Positions 30,828 to 39,317 of a stretch of 50,927 nt of DNA are shown here, piece by piece (within the stretch, counting starts at the first letter, position 1; each line of letters begins with the position of its first letter). The DNA comes from a virus, in the IMG/VR virus record IMGVR_UViG_3300044632_001258, positions 1 to 50,927 of that record. One strand, written 5' to 3'. The position numbers and the translations under genes are program-made. The notes beneath the pieces were generated by a model that saw only the letters and a list, made by a program, of their open reading frames with translations, searched no databases and was not told the DNA's origin.

Positions 30828-31708
30828 AAGGGATAATACTCGCAGGAGGTTCAGGAACAAGATTACATCCGCTTACATTATCAGTGACCAAACAATTGTT
30901 ACCTGTATATGATAAACCGATGATTTATTATCCACTTGCAACATTAATGTCAATGGGTATAAATGATATTCTTATCATATCCACGCCACAAGATAAACCA
31001 CTATTCCAAAATCTATTGGGTGATGGAAGTCAGTTGGGAATTAGTTTAAGTTATGAGATTCAGGAGAAACCAAATGGACTTGCTGAAGCGTTTATAATCG
31101 GAGGGAAATTTATTGGTGATGATTCGGTTTGTTTAATTCTTGGTGACAATATCTTCTATGGTATTGATACCGATAAGGTAAAGGAACAGATTAAGAAATT
31201 GAGTAAAGAAATAGTTGTTGGAGCGTTAATATTTGGTTATCAGGTTAATGACCCTGAAAGATATGGCGTGTTGTCTTTTGATAAGAAAGGGAATGTCACA
31301 GGTATTCAAGAGAAACCAAAGAAACCAAAATCAAACTATGCAGTTCCAGGTTTATATTTCTTTGACAATTCAGTAGTTAAAGTTGTACATAATGTTAAAC
31401 CATCCGAGAGAGGTGAACTTGAAATCACAGACGTTATTCAACACTATTTAGATTGGGAGTTGTTGAGTGTACATAAGTTACCACGAGGTGTTGCTTGGCT
31501 TGATACGGGAACATTTGAGTCATTAAATCAAGCCGGACAATATGTTGAGACCATTCAAGAAAGACAAGGTCTTATGGTCGGTTGTATCGAAGAGATTGCT
31601 TACAATAATGGGTGGATTGACGTTGGTCAGTTAGAGAAACATGCCGAGAAATACTCAAAAAATTCATACGGAAAATATTTAAAAAAACTTTCAACAATCA
31701 TTGAATAA
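30824..31708 (+). CDS. rfbA: Glucose-1-phosphate thymidylyltransferase
   Basis: 294 residues with [13 protein letters not shown] (6-18), [16 protein letters not shown], the metal-binding [27 protein letters not shown] and [13 protein letters not shown]. It couples dTTP and glucose-1-phosphate to dTDP-glucose, the substrate of RfbB encoded at 25218. Length is that of bacterial RfbA. The pair is split by about 4.6 kb of other genes including thyA, which would also raise dTTP. Confidence 0.95.
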   Translation: MKGIILAGGSGTRLHPLTLSVTKQLLPVYDKPMIYYPLATLMSMGINDILIISTPQDKPLFQNLLGDGSQLGISLSYEIQEKPNGLAEAFIIGGKFIGDDSVCLILGDNIFYGIDTDKVKEQIKKLSKEIVVGALIFGYQVNDPERYGVLSFDKKGNVTGIQEKPKKPKSNYAVPGLYFFDNSVVKVVHNVKPSERGELEITDVIQHYLDWELLSVHKLPRGVAWLDTGTFESLNQAGQYVETIQERQGLMVGCIEEIAYNNGWIDVGQLEKHAEKYSKNSYGKYLKKLSTIIE

Positions 31709-31735
31709 AGTTGGTAATTATGTTATCATTTCACT

Positions 31736-32044
31736 ATGAAAATCTTTAACTTTAATATCGGAAACAATGAAGTAAACTCTTATTTGAAATCTGTTTGGAC
31801 TGACGAATCAATGCAACATAAAAGTTATCGTCATCTTGGATTCTTTTCATCAAGACATTTGAGTGGTGTGTTCCACACCAATAAAAAAACAGGTAAGAAA
31901 TTAAAAAGTACAACATATAGTTTTGGTATTGATTTAATATGGATTAGATATTGGATTTCATTTGTGATTGGTAGCGAGTATAAGTACGAAACCCCAAAGA
32001 AGAACAATAAAAAAAAATACATTCTAGACATTTATAACGATTAA
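31736..32044 (+). CDS. Hypothetical protein, 102 aa
   Basis: Starts MKIFNFNIGNNEVNSYLKSV; basic, aromatic-rich, with a hydrophobic beta-type centre (YSFGIDLIWIRYWISFVIG) and a Lys-rich end. It might sit on a membrane. Only a weak promoter-like sequence (TATCATTTC) is upstream. Unknown function. Confidence 0.55.
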   Translation: MKIFNFNIGNNEVNSYLKSVWTDESMQHKSYRHLGFFSSRHLSGVFHTNKKTGKKLKSTTYSFGIDLIWIRYWISFVIGSEYKYETPKKNNKKKYILDIYND

Positions 32045-32045
32045 T

Positions 32046-32219
32046 ATGAACAACGAAGAACTTGTAGAAGAATTGTTATGGGAATCCCACAAGAAAGGTT
32101 TGGGTATTGAAGTTTTGGATAAAGCCAAAGAATTACAAACCACTATGAAATTATCTTGGGTTGATGCCGTATCTAAGGCATACACTGACTTAGATGTTGA
32201 AAACTACGAAATTGATTAA
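32046..32219 (+). CDS. Small helical protein, 57 aa
   Basis: ATG 32046 to TAA 32217-32219. MNNEELVEELLWESHKKGLG, then KAKELQTTMKLSWVDAVSKA: two or three amphipathic helices. It is placed between two genes with 1-4 bp gaps. The EELLWESHKKG style is seen in short phage proteins. Unknown function. Confidence 0.55.
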   Translation: MNNEELVEELLWESHKKGLGIEVLDKAKELQTTMKLSWVDAVSKAYTDLDVENYEID

Positions 32220-32223
32220 TGAT

Positions 32224-33243
32224 ATGATATATAAATTTGAATACATTTGGTTAGATGGTTATAAACCTGAACCAAATTTAAGAAGTAAAACAAAGGTAAT
32301 TCAAACTGAGAGTGAGCCTACTTTGGAGAACTTACCTATTTGGAGTTTTGATGGGTCATCAACCAAACAAGCTGAAGGTAACTATTCTGATTGTATGTTA
32401 CAACCTGTTAAGATGATAAAGGACCCACAAAGGAAGAATTCATATTTGGTACTTTGTGAAGTATTAAATTCTGATTTAACTCCACATCCATCTAACCACA
32501 GGTCACAATTAAAAGACGACCCGAATATGTGGGTTGGGTTTGAACAAGAGTATTTTATATACGACGGAGATTTACCTCTTGGACATACTAAAGGATTGAT
32601 GAAACCCCAAGGAGAATACTATTGTGGTATTGGAACAGAGAATGTTTCAGGACGTAATATCGTTGAACACCATTTGGATATTTGTTTAGCTGCAGGACTT
32701 AACGTTACAGGGATTAATGCTGAAGTGGCTCTTGGACAATGGGAGTTCCAAGTAATGGGAAAAGGAACATTAGACTCTTGTGACCAATTGATATTCTGTC
32801 GTTACTTATTACAACGACTTGTTGAAACATATAATACAAGAGTTGACTATCATCCAAAACCACTACAAGGAGATTGGAACGGTTCAGGGTTACATACGAA
32901 CTTCTCAACAAAGTATATGAGAGAAATTGGAGGTAAACCATACTTTGATATGTTATTCTTTGTAATGGAACAAAATCATTCAAAACATATTGAGAACTAT
33001 GGTTCTGATAATCAAATGAGATTAACAGGTAAACACGAGACACAATCGATTGATAAATTTAGTTGGGGAGTTTCTGACAGAGGAGCGTCGATTAGAGTTC
33101 CACAGACAACCGAAAAGAATAATTGGAAAGGGTATATTGAAGACAGAAGACCCGCGTCAAATGCTAATCCGTATCTTATTATGAAATCAATATCTGAAAC
33201 AGTTAATTTGGTTGAAACTAATTTTAAAATGGTTAATGTATAA
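32224..33243 (+). CDS. glnA: Glutamine synthetase, GSII (eukaryotic-like) type
   Basis: 339 residues from ATG 32224 (MIYKFEYIWLDGYKPEPNLR). Conserved parts are PIWSFDGSSTKQAEGNYSD (beta-grasp domain), LVLCEV, VGFEQEYF, GLNVTGINAEVALGQWEFQ, GSGLHTNFST, GSDNQMRLTGKHET and DRGASIRVP with DRRPASNANPY. The compact length and FDGSSTxQAxG motif are of type II, not the 450-residue bacterial GSI. It makes glutamine from glutamate, ammonium and ATP, needed for purine and pyrimidine synthesis. An upstream ATG at 32194 is inside the previous gene and is not preferred. Confidence 0.93.
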   Translation: MIYKFEYIWLDGYKPEPNLRSKTKVIQTESEPTLENLPIWSFDGSSTKQAEGNYSDCMLQPVKMIKDPQRKNSYLVLCEVLNSDLTPHPSNHRSQLKDDPNMWVGFEQEYFIYDGDLPLGHTKGLMKPQGEYYCGIGTENVSGRNIVEHHLDICLAAGLNVTGINAEVALGQWEFQVMGKGTLDSCDQLIFCRYLLQRLVETYNTRVDYHPKPLQGDWNGSGLHTNFSTKYMREIGGKPYFDMLFFVMEQNHSKHIENYGSDNQMRLTGKHETQSIDKFSWGVSDRGASIRVPQTTEKNNWKGYIEDRRPASNANPYLIMKSISETVNLVETNFKMVNV

Positions 33244-33686
33244 TGGAACTTATCACTACTTACATATGTAAAAAAAGTGATATTGGTGTTCACGACAATA
33301 TGTTTGGTGGGACAATTATGTCATTGATTGATGACTCGGCCGCATCATACGCCGCACAGATATGCGATACTACTAGAATGGTAACAATTAAGATTGATGA
33401 GTTAATCTTTAAGAGTCCTGTTAAAATTGGTAGTTTACTTAAAATTTATGGTAAAGTTGAAAAGTTTGGCACGACATCAATTAAGTTGTATATTGAAGTT
33501 AGAAAACATAATGTACATACTGGCAAACAAGATGCGGTAACACAAACATTTATCACATTTGTAAGAATTGATGGTGATGGTAAAGCGATTCCAATCCATG
33601 AACACGTTAAAATACGGTATTACGACAGATTAGAAAAATATGGGAAGGGACTTCTATCTTTAGAAGAGAAAGAAAAAAATGATTAG
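33243..33686 (+). CDS. Acyl-CoA thioesterase, hotdog fold (YciA-like)
   Basis: 147 residues: VHDNMFGGTIMSLIDDSAAS (17-36) with the hotdog helix and likely catalytic Asp, VTIKIDELIFKSPVKIGSLL, IYGKVEKFGTTSIKLYIEV, and FVRIDGDGKAIPI. This is the YciA/BACH pattern hydrolysing acyl-CoA. The start codon shares a base with the glutamine synthetase stop. A phage copy might change lipid metabolism or free CoA; unknown. Confidence 0.85.
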   Translation: MELITTYICKKSDIGVHDNMFGGTIMSLIDDSAASYAAQICDTTRMVTIKIDELIFKSPVKIGSLLKIYGKVEKFGTTSIKLYIEVRKHNVHTGKQDAVTQTFITFVRIDGDGKAIPIHEHVKIRYYDRLEKYGKGLLSLEEKEKND

Positions 33687-33984
33687 TGAGTTAAGACCTC
33701 AAGACATTTTGTATTTAAAATACATAAGGGACAAAGTTTTGGTAAAATATAGTTTACCACTTGCTTGTGTTTCTATTGAGTTCATGGATGATGAGTTTTA
33801 TAGATTGATTTTCCCAATGAGGGAATTCCCATTTGAAGTTTTTATGTATAGATATGAAATAATTGATAAATTATACGAAGAATTAAAAAGTTTAACTGAG
33901 GTGTTCTCAACTAAACGACTACATTTTATGAAAGTATATGTAGATTACAGACCAAAAAATAAAAATTTATTATATTTAATTTAA
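33679..33984 (+). CDS. Hypothetical protein, 101 aa
   Basis: Overlaps the thioesterase gene by 8 bp. Basic/acidic mix with repeated aromatic strands (YRLIFPMREFPFEVFMYRYE) and helix YEELKSLTEVF. No function recognised. Its TAA shares a base with the next ATG. Confidence 0.55.
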   Translation: MISELRPQDILYLKYIRDKVLVKYSLPLACVSIEFMDDEFYRLIFPMREFPFEVFMYRYEIIDKLYEELKSLTEVFSTKRLHFMKVYVDYRPKNKNLLYLI

Positions 33985-34757
33985 TGGAAAATGAAGAAAA
34001 AATAGAACTTCTTAAAAATAAAATAATCGCATTCTTTTATAAAAAAGGGGTTGAAGAAGTTAATGTACAAAATAAAGTGATGATGTTAAATGGTACACTT
34101 AATTTTAATAACATATTAAAATTTGAAATTAATGGGGTAGAATACCCATTACCACAAACATCTTTATTTAATTTGGAACTTGACTATGTGAAAAGTCAGT
34201 TTGGGGTTTTTACATTTGTTAATGTTTATGAATATGATTCTAATGGTAATCCTATTGAAAAATTAGTTTGTGAATTCATTTTAAAGGGTGAGGATAAAAT
34301 AATTAATTCAGTAAATTCTGAATTGGCAAATGCTTTAGGATTCTCAATACCTGTCACATTAAATTATGAGGACATTTTAAGAAAGTATTCAGTTGTTAAG
34401 ATGGATGACACTATCAAATATAGACTGAATACTAACATAGGTAACGTTGTTACGATTAAAAATTTTCCAATTAACGAACACAGTAATTGGTTTATTAAAT
34501 CATTGAATAATGAATATCAGGTTAGAGAAACTATTTTAAATGGATTTTCAAGCATTATGTACTACCAATTAATAGATGATAGTGAAGCGTTGAGATATAG
34601 TTTTCAAACTTTTAATAATTCAGGTGTAAGAGAAACAATGTTAAATAATTTTGATTCCCCATCATTTTATGGTGAGTTGAGTAATGTTTGTCAGTTAGAA
34701 CTAGAAGAACGTTTTTTAGGTAGAATTGATATGACTCAGTTATTGAAATTTAATTAA
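33984..34757 (+). CDS. Hypothetical protein, 257 aa
   Basis: Acidic protein rich in Asn, Ile and Leu with strand-type sequences (GVFTFVNVYEYDSNGNPIEKL). RETILNGFSSIMYY and later RETMLNNFDSPSFYGEL look like an internal duplication of about 50 residues (about 178-235). No motif or family recognised. Confidence 0.55.
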   Translation: MENEEKIELLKNKIIAFFYKKGVEEVNVQNKVMMLNGTLNFNNILKFEINGVEYPLPQTSLFNLELDYVKSQFGVFTFVNVYEYDSNGNPIEKLVCEFILKGEDKIINSVNSELANALGFSIPVTLNYEDILRKYSVVKMDDTIKYRLNTNIGNVVTIKNFPINEHSNWFIKSLNNEYQVRETILNGFSSIMYYQLIDDSEALRYSFQTFNNSGVRETMLNNFDSPSFYGELSNVCQLELEERFLGRIDMTQLLKFN

Positions 34758-34758
34758 T

Positions 34759-34926
34759 ATGATTCATGAAGTATTGTCTATACTTTTTTGGGTTGTTTTG
34801 TGTAGATTAACAATAATTTCTTTTAAAAAAGAAAAACCTACTAATGAGGAAGAGGTTAATAGTTTTTTTGTTCATTTAATACTTACCACTGTCATCTATT
34901 TAATCATTAAGTGGTTATTTTACTGA
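34759..34926 (+). CDS. Small membrane protein, 55 aa
   Basis: ATG 34759 to TGA 34924-34926. Two hydrophobic segments (MIHEVLSILFWVVLCRL and FVHLILTTVIYLIIKWLF) joined by a charged KKEKPTNEEEV loop. Placed 1 bp after the previous stop. Unknown function. Confidence 0.5.
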   Translation: MIHEVLSILFWVVLCRLTIISFKKEKPTNEEEVNSFFVHLILTTVIYLIIKWLFY

Positions 34927-34934
34927 ATTCTGCG

Positions 34935-34941
34935 TATTTAT
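34935..34941 (+). promoter_or_regulatory. TATTTAT-class (probable late) promoter of ppk2
   Basis: TATTTAT followed by 5 bp and ATG 34947. Confidence 0.55.
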
Positions 34942-34946
34942 TTTAT

Positions 34947-36059
34947 ATGAAAAAAGTTTTAAATGAAATCAAAAAAATTCAATCGTTAATTGGTTTACAA
35001 TCTGATGTTTTGATTAATGAAGATGAAGCTTCTACAGAAACAAGGATGAAAATAATTAAGTCACTCCTTTCTGCAAATAACATATTAAAAAACAAAATAG
35101 AAAAAAGTTTACAAAATATTGTAAATTTATCTAACGAACAGATAATAAATTTTGATTTACTTGAAAGAGGAATTAGAAAGGTTCTGAAGATGAAAGGGGA
35201 TAAAGAAAAAAACATCCAAACTTATTTGGATAAAGTTTTTAATTCCTTAAAAAAAAGAGAACCAAATTCTTACGAAGGAGATATTGAAAATGAAGATTAT
35301 GGTTTTGAAATTGAGGAACCTTCAATCTTATCTAAAAAAATATATAAAAAAGAATTATACTATCTTCAGGTTGAGTTATTAAAATTACAAGAATGGTTAA
35401 ATAAGACAGGTAAGACTGTTATTCTTGTTTTTGAAGGTAGAGATTCTGCAGGTAAGGGTTCCACAATTAAAAAGTTTACTGAAAATTTAAATCCAAGATA
35501 TTTTAATATTATTGCGTTAGGTATACCAACACCCGAAGAAAGGAAAGATTGGTATGGTAGATATTCATCTAAAATCAAAAATGGAATGATTAACTTTTTT
35601 GATAGAAGTTGGTATAATAGAGGATTAATTGAACCTGTTATGGGTTATGGTACCGAAGAAGAGTATAATAATTTTATGGACTCAGTTACTGACTTTGAAA
35701 GTAAATTAGTTGAAAATGGAGATTATTTATTCAAACTATGGTTCTCAATCGATAAAGAAACTCAAAAAAGAAGATTTGATATCCGTCAGAAGTCTCCACT
35801 TAAACAATGGAAATATTCTCCAAATGATTCTAAAATGCAAGATTTATGGGATAGATTTACAGAATTCAAAGAAAGATTATTTGATAAAACATCAACAGTA
35901 AATCATCCTTGGATTGTCCTTGATTCAAATGATAAAAGAATTTCAGGATTAAATGCTATCAGATATATTTTACAAAATATCCCTTATGATAATAAAAATA
36001 CTGAACTTTTGGATAAGGAATTTCCAGAAGCGATGTACATACTAAAACCCGAAGAATAA
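34947..36059 (+). CDS. ppk2: Polyphosphate kinase 2 with tagged N-terminal extension
   Basis: 370 residues. The PPK2 core (about 130-365) has Walker A EGRDSAGKGST (163-173), the lid, and FDRSWYNRGLIEPVMGY (218-234). It would transfer phosphate between polyphosphate and nucleotides. The first 130 residues are an added helical region beginning MKKVLNEIKKIQSLIGLQSD, then VLINEDEAS; this resembles the ENIQRIKEMMGL leader at 44526 and PLINEDS at 43224. I-N-E followed by D is not a perfect protease site. The start is taken from the promoter; a frame start at 34911 would lie upstream of it. The enzyme may be a virion component. Confidence 0.85.
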   Translation: MKKVLNEIKKIQSLIGLQSDVLINEDEASTETRMKIIKSLLSANNILKNKIEKSLQNIVNLSNEQIINFDLLERGIRKVLKMKGDKEKNIQTYLDKVFNSLKKREPNSYEGDIENEDYGFEIEEPSILSKKIYKKELYYLQVELLKLQEWLNKTGKTVILVFEGRDSAGKGSTIKKFTENLNPRYFNIIALGIPTPEERKDWYGRYSSKIKNGMINFFDRSWYNRGLIEPVMGYGTEEEYNNFMDSVTDFESKLVENGDYLFKLWFSIDKETQKRRFDIRQKSPLKQWKYSPNDSKMQDLWDRFTEFKERLFDKTSTVNHPWIVLDSNDKRISGLNAIRYILQNIPYDNKNTELLDKEFPEAMYILKPEE

Positions 36060-36060
36060 T

Positions 36061-36579
36061 ATGAGTCTTAATTTAGAAAATTTAAAAACAGGTGATGTCT
36101 TACATTGTAGAGGTAAAAAATTAATCAGTAAGATGATAAGATGGGCAACAAAGTCACAAATAAATCACACTGCAATGTTTATTTGGATTTGGGATGAGCC
36201 TTATATTATTGACGCTCAAGATAATGGTGTAAACGTTAAGCCATTTAAAAATTGGGTTGAAGAATATCAGTATGAGTTTATTGTACAAAGAAAACCAAAA
36301 CCAATTGCCGAGAAAAAAATTGCAACAAAGGCGATGAGTAAAGTTGGTTTAACTGCTTATGATTTTGAAGGTTTAATTATTAAACAACCAATTGAATTAA
36401 TAACAGGAAAGTGGCGTAAAAAACAATCCAATCACGAAGAAGATAAAATGTATTGTTCAGAATTTGTATCTTGGGTTTACAGATTGGAAGATTCGTATAG
36501 AATGTCGCCTAAAGATTTTTTAGAATATTGTAAAGAAAATAATTGGGAAACAATTTACAATACTGGTGTTGATTTATGA
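36061..36579 (+). CDS. YiiX-like permuted papain-fold amidase/peptidase
   Basis: 172 residues. GDVLHCRGKKLISKMIRWAT followed by NHTAMFI (His36) and, late, MYCSEFVSWVYR (Cys132): this His-before-Cys order is the circularly permuted NlpC/P60 (YiiX/YebB) arrangement. Family members act as amidases or lipid-amide hydrolases; the substrate here is unknown. The gene starts 1 bp after ppk2 and overlaps the next by ATGA, so it belongs to a late-type operon. It may act on host peptidoglycan or lipids at entry or exit. Confidence 0.82.
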   Translation: MSLNLENLKTGDVLHCRGKKLISKMIRWATKSQINHTAMFIWIWDEPYIIDAQDNGVNVKPFKNWVEEYQYEFIVQRKPKPIAEKKIATKAMSKVGLTAYDFEGLIIKQPIELITGKWRKKQSNHEEDKMYCSEFVSWVYRLEDSYRMSPKDFLEYCKENNWETIYNTGVDL

Positions 36580-37562
36580 ATGAGGAAACTAAAAAATTAA
36601 AAAAAATAAATCACGTACTCAAATCTTTAATAAAGGAAGGGAATATTAAAAGTTTGAGATTATTAGATGACGAAGAGTTTTATTCTGTAGTCGCTGAAGT
36701 AACATACCCTTATTCAATTAATCCTGAAATAGTTGAAAACATTATTGAAAATTTTTTAGAAAAAGTTAATAATGAATGGATTAGAATTGATAAAGACATT
36801 AGTTATATTGATTTAATTTTTATTGAAGAAATGGAAAAATTAAATGAATCAGTTAGTACTAAAAGAAAAAAAATAACTGAAAATGAAATTATGAAACTTG
36901 AAAAAATGTTGAATAAGTTCATGCCGAATTATTTTGAGTGGTGGGTTAACTGTAAAATTACTTTTTGTGATTATAGTAAAGTGTTTGATACTATAATTCT
37001 TGAAACTGAATTAAAAGTTTTAGATGAGTGGGCATACGAAAGTTTCAGAGAATATTACAACACAACCAATTTTCCTAATATTCCTGAAGATGAATTAGTT
37101 TTGGAGGAGATAATCGGAAGTAAATTATCAAAAGATATTAACGAAAAAATTAAAGCAATTATTCAATCTGTTTTGGGTGAAATTGTTGAAGTATTAATTT
37201 TTGACGCAGTGATTGTTGAGTTAGTTGAAAGAGATAATGTCCCTGATAAAATACTTGATGAACAGTTAACTAAACCAAACAACAATAGTATTTTAAAAGA
37301 TTATAAAAAAATAATTTTTACAGGTAATACTCACCAAGAACTTGGACTTAGTCGTATAGAAACACCCCAAAGTCTATTAGATAAAATAAATAAAAATTTT
37401 TCAGTTCCTGTTTTTAGAATAAATTCTGCGGGATATGATTTTCCTGTTTATAGATTAGAAGGTAAATTTGAACATAATGGTAAAAAATATACCATTGATT
37501 TAAGACCTGAAAAAGGTCCTAATTTTGCGTTAATTGGTACAATAAAGATTCCAATAAATTAA
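36576..37562 (+). CDS. Multi-unit hypothetical protein with internal tag, 328 aa
   Basis: Overlaps the amidase stop by ATGA. An N-terminal unit (1-85) is followed by KLNESVSTKRKKITENEIMK at about 88-107, where L89-N90-E91 is followed by S92. The next segment (LEKMLNKFMPNYFEWWVNC) resembles the start of the 46857 protein (LNESQLRIFNKVLNKKL..FPWWFEG). A further unit begins near NNSILKDYKKIIFTGN (about 250). It reads like two or three separate small proteins joined in one frame with a processing site in between. Function unknown. Confidence 0.6.
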   Translation: MNEETKKLKKINHVLKSLIKEGNIKSLRLLDDEEFYSVVAEVTYPYSINPEIVENIIENFLEKVNNEWIRIDKDISYIDLIFIEEMEKLNESVSTKRKKITENEIMKLEKMLNKFMPNYFEWWVNCKITFCDYSKVFDTIILETELKVLDEWAYESFREYYNTTNFPNIPEDELVLEEIIGSKLSKDINEKIKAIIQSVLGEIVEVLIFDAVIVELVERDNVPDKILDEQLTKPNNNSILKDYKKIIFTGNTHQELGLSRIETPQSLLDKINKNFSVPVFRINSAGYDFPVYRLEGKFEHNGKKYTIDLRPEKGPNFALIGTIKIPIN

Positions 37563-38236
37563 TATCGTATTCTTTGGCCACTAGGGTCGTAAAACATTAC
37601 ATCTAAATCAAGATACATATATTCTTTATTTGTTAGTAAAGTATTAGTCCAAATATAGTCCATTGCTGAGTCGTATTTGTTATCAAGATAATCAGAGAAT
37701 GATTGTTCATTGAATAAGAAATCTAAAATATCAAATAATCTTTTGTTAGTTTCTGCCGGCTCACCATCATAGTGAGAGTCAATTAGTTGAATTTTAATTT
37801 GTATTCTGTTCCCATCACCTCCAGACGTTACGTCAACAAATTCAGATATTATCTCAGAATCAAAATCACCGTACCAAATGTTGGTAATGTCTGAAACTAA
37901 ACTCATCATTATCCTTGTATCGACTCTATTTAAATACACTTCATCTATACTAACCTCATCAAAGTAGAATTTAAAAAATTGTTTTAAGTAGTAAAAACTT
38001 GAAGGACCTGGTGTAGATTGAGGAGGTATGAATTCAGTAAAAAAAGATATTACATCATTAAAAAATTCAATAACTACATATGGATTGTATGATAAGTTAT
38101 TTGGGTTTGATATGTATACATTAATTAAGTTTTTTGACTCATCATATTCTGATTTATATGTTAACCCACCAATATTAACTTTGTTGTTTTTAATAAGTGT
38201 GTTATAGAGTTTTTGAACTAATTTATTATCCACCAT
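37559..38236 (-). CDS. Hypothetical acidic protein, 225 aa
   Basis: Minus-strand gene, convergent with the previous one (4 bp overlap at the stops), with TATTTAT 6 bp before its ATG. Opens MVDNKLVQKLYNTLIKNNKV; later FFNDVISFFTEFIPPQSTPG and YMYLDLDVMFYDPSGQRIRY. Its leader has no (I/L)xE site. Helical N-terminus with strand-rich middle; no family. Confidence 0.6.
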   Translation of the reverse strand: MVDNKLVQKLYNTLIKNNKVNIGGLTYKSEYDESKNLINVYISNPNNLSYNPYVVIEFFNDVISFFTEFIPPQSTPGPSSFYYLKQFFKFYFDEVSIDEVYLNRVDTRIMMSLVSDITNIWYGDFDSEIISEFVDVTSGGDGNRIQIKIQLIDSHYDGEPAETNKRLFDILDFLFNEQSFSDYLDNKYDSAMDYIWTNTLLTNKEYMYLDLDVMFYDPSGQRIRY

Positions 38237-38242
38237 AATATG

Positions 38243-38249
38243 ATAAATA
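38243..38249 (-). promoter_or_regulatory. TATTTAT-class (probable late) promoter, minus strand
   Basis: TATTTAT read on the minus strand, 6 bp before the start codon at 38236. Confidence 0.5.
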
Positions 38250-38286
38250 TACTTTAAAGTTAATTAATTTATTGTTAATATTGGGT

Positions 38287-39294
38287 ATGATTAATTATGC
38301 GGATGTAATTGTGGACCTTCAGGCGGGGGACACAGGGAAAGGTAAGGTATGTAATACTTTAAGTCAAACCCCAAATGAATATACACATGTTGTAAGATAT
38401 AATGGAGGTGGAAATGCGGGTCACACTATATATAAAAAAGGTAAAAAGATAGTAACTCATTTTATTCCATCAGGAATTGTGAATGGTGTTAAGTCAATTA
38501 TTGGTCCAGGTTGTGTTGTTAACCCAATTAGTTTATTCCACGAGATTCAGCAACTTGAGGCAAGTGGTGTTGAAGTTATGGGTAAGTTATTCATTGATAA
38601 AAGGGCTCATATTATTAGACCTGAACACACAACCGAGGACTCCAAAGACCAAGAGATTGGAACGACTAAAACAGGTAATGGACCTGCATATCGTGATAAA
38701 TATTATCGTAAGGGAGTTAGAGTTGAACACGCGGAATTACTTGAACAATATGTTTGTGATATCTATGAGGAATTCCATGGTAAAGATGAGGTAAAGATTT
38801 TATTTGAAGGGGCTCAAGGATTTGAATTGGATATTGATTGGGGTGACTACCCTTACGTTACATCATCTCATTGTACAGTAGGTAGTGCAGTTCTTAATGG
38901 AGTTCCACCCCAAAGAATTAGAAAGGTTTATGGAGTTTGCAAGGCATATAATACATATGTTGGAGCAAAACAATTTGAAGGACCTACTAAAATATTTGAA
39001 AAAATTAGGGAGGTTGGTAATGAATACGGCTCAACTACAGGAAGACCAAGACAAATTGGTTGGACTAATTTAGATGACTTAATTAAGGCTGCAAATATTA
39101 ATGGAGTTACTAACTTAGTTGTAAATAAGGTTGATGTACTTGAGAAAGTAGGTACCTTTATGTTAATATATAAAAAACAATTAATAAGTTTTGTACATAA
39201 AGAATTTTTTAAAATATTTTTTGAAAACAACATTAAACAGAATTGTCCTTTGGTTAGAGAAATAATCTTTTCTGAAAGTGCTGAAACAATCTAA
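38287..39294 (+). CDS. purA: Adenylosuccinate synthetase, short (archaeal/phage-like) form
   Basis: 335 residues from ATG 38287 (MINYADVIVDLQAGDTGKGK). Matches to PurA: GDTGKGK (14-20, catalytic Asp15 kept), GGGNAGHTIY, HFIPSGIV, GPGCVVNP, IGTTKTGNGPAYRDKYYRKG and TTGRPRQIGWTNLDDL. It joins IMP and aspartate using GTP, first step to AMP. It is about 90 residues shorter than bacterial PurA and in this resembles archaeal PurA and the phage 2-aminoadenylate enzyme PurZ. The retained Asp argues for a PurA activity, but PurZ-type use of dGMP should be tested. TTG starts upstream are not preferred. Confidence 0.88.
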   Translation: MINYADVIVDLQAGDTGKGKVCNTLSQTPNEYTHVVRYNGGGNAGHTIYKKGKKIVTHFIPSGIVNGVKSIIGPGCVVNPISLFHEIQQLEASGVEVMGKLFIDKRAHIIRPEHTTEDSKDQEIGTTKTGNGPAYRDKYYRKGVRVEHAELLEQYVCDIYEEFHGKDEVKILFEGAQGFELDIDWGDYPYVTSSHCTVGSAVLNGVPPQRIRKVYGVCKAYNTYVGAKQFEGPTKIFEKIREVGNEYGSTTGRPRQIGWTNLDDLIKAANINGVTNLVVNKVDVLEKVGTFMLIYKKQLISFVHKEFFKIFFENNIKQNCPLVREIIFSESAETI

Positions 39295-39303
39295 AAAGGT
39301 TAA

Positions 39304-39310
39304 TATTTAT
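39304..39310 (+). promoter_or_regulatory. TATTTAT-class (probable late) promoter
   Basis: TATTTAT 7 bp before ATG 39318. Confidence 0.5.
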
Positions 39311-39317
39311 TTAAGTA

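Noticed and set aside
38287-39294. Calling the enzyme PurZ (2-aminoadenylosuccinate synthetase)
   Set aside because: The catalytic Asp of PurA is retained and no other 2-aminoadenine genes are visible in the window.
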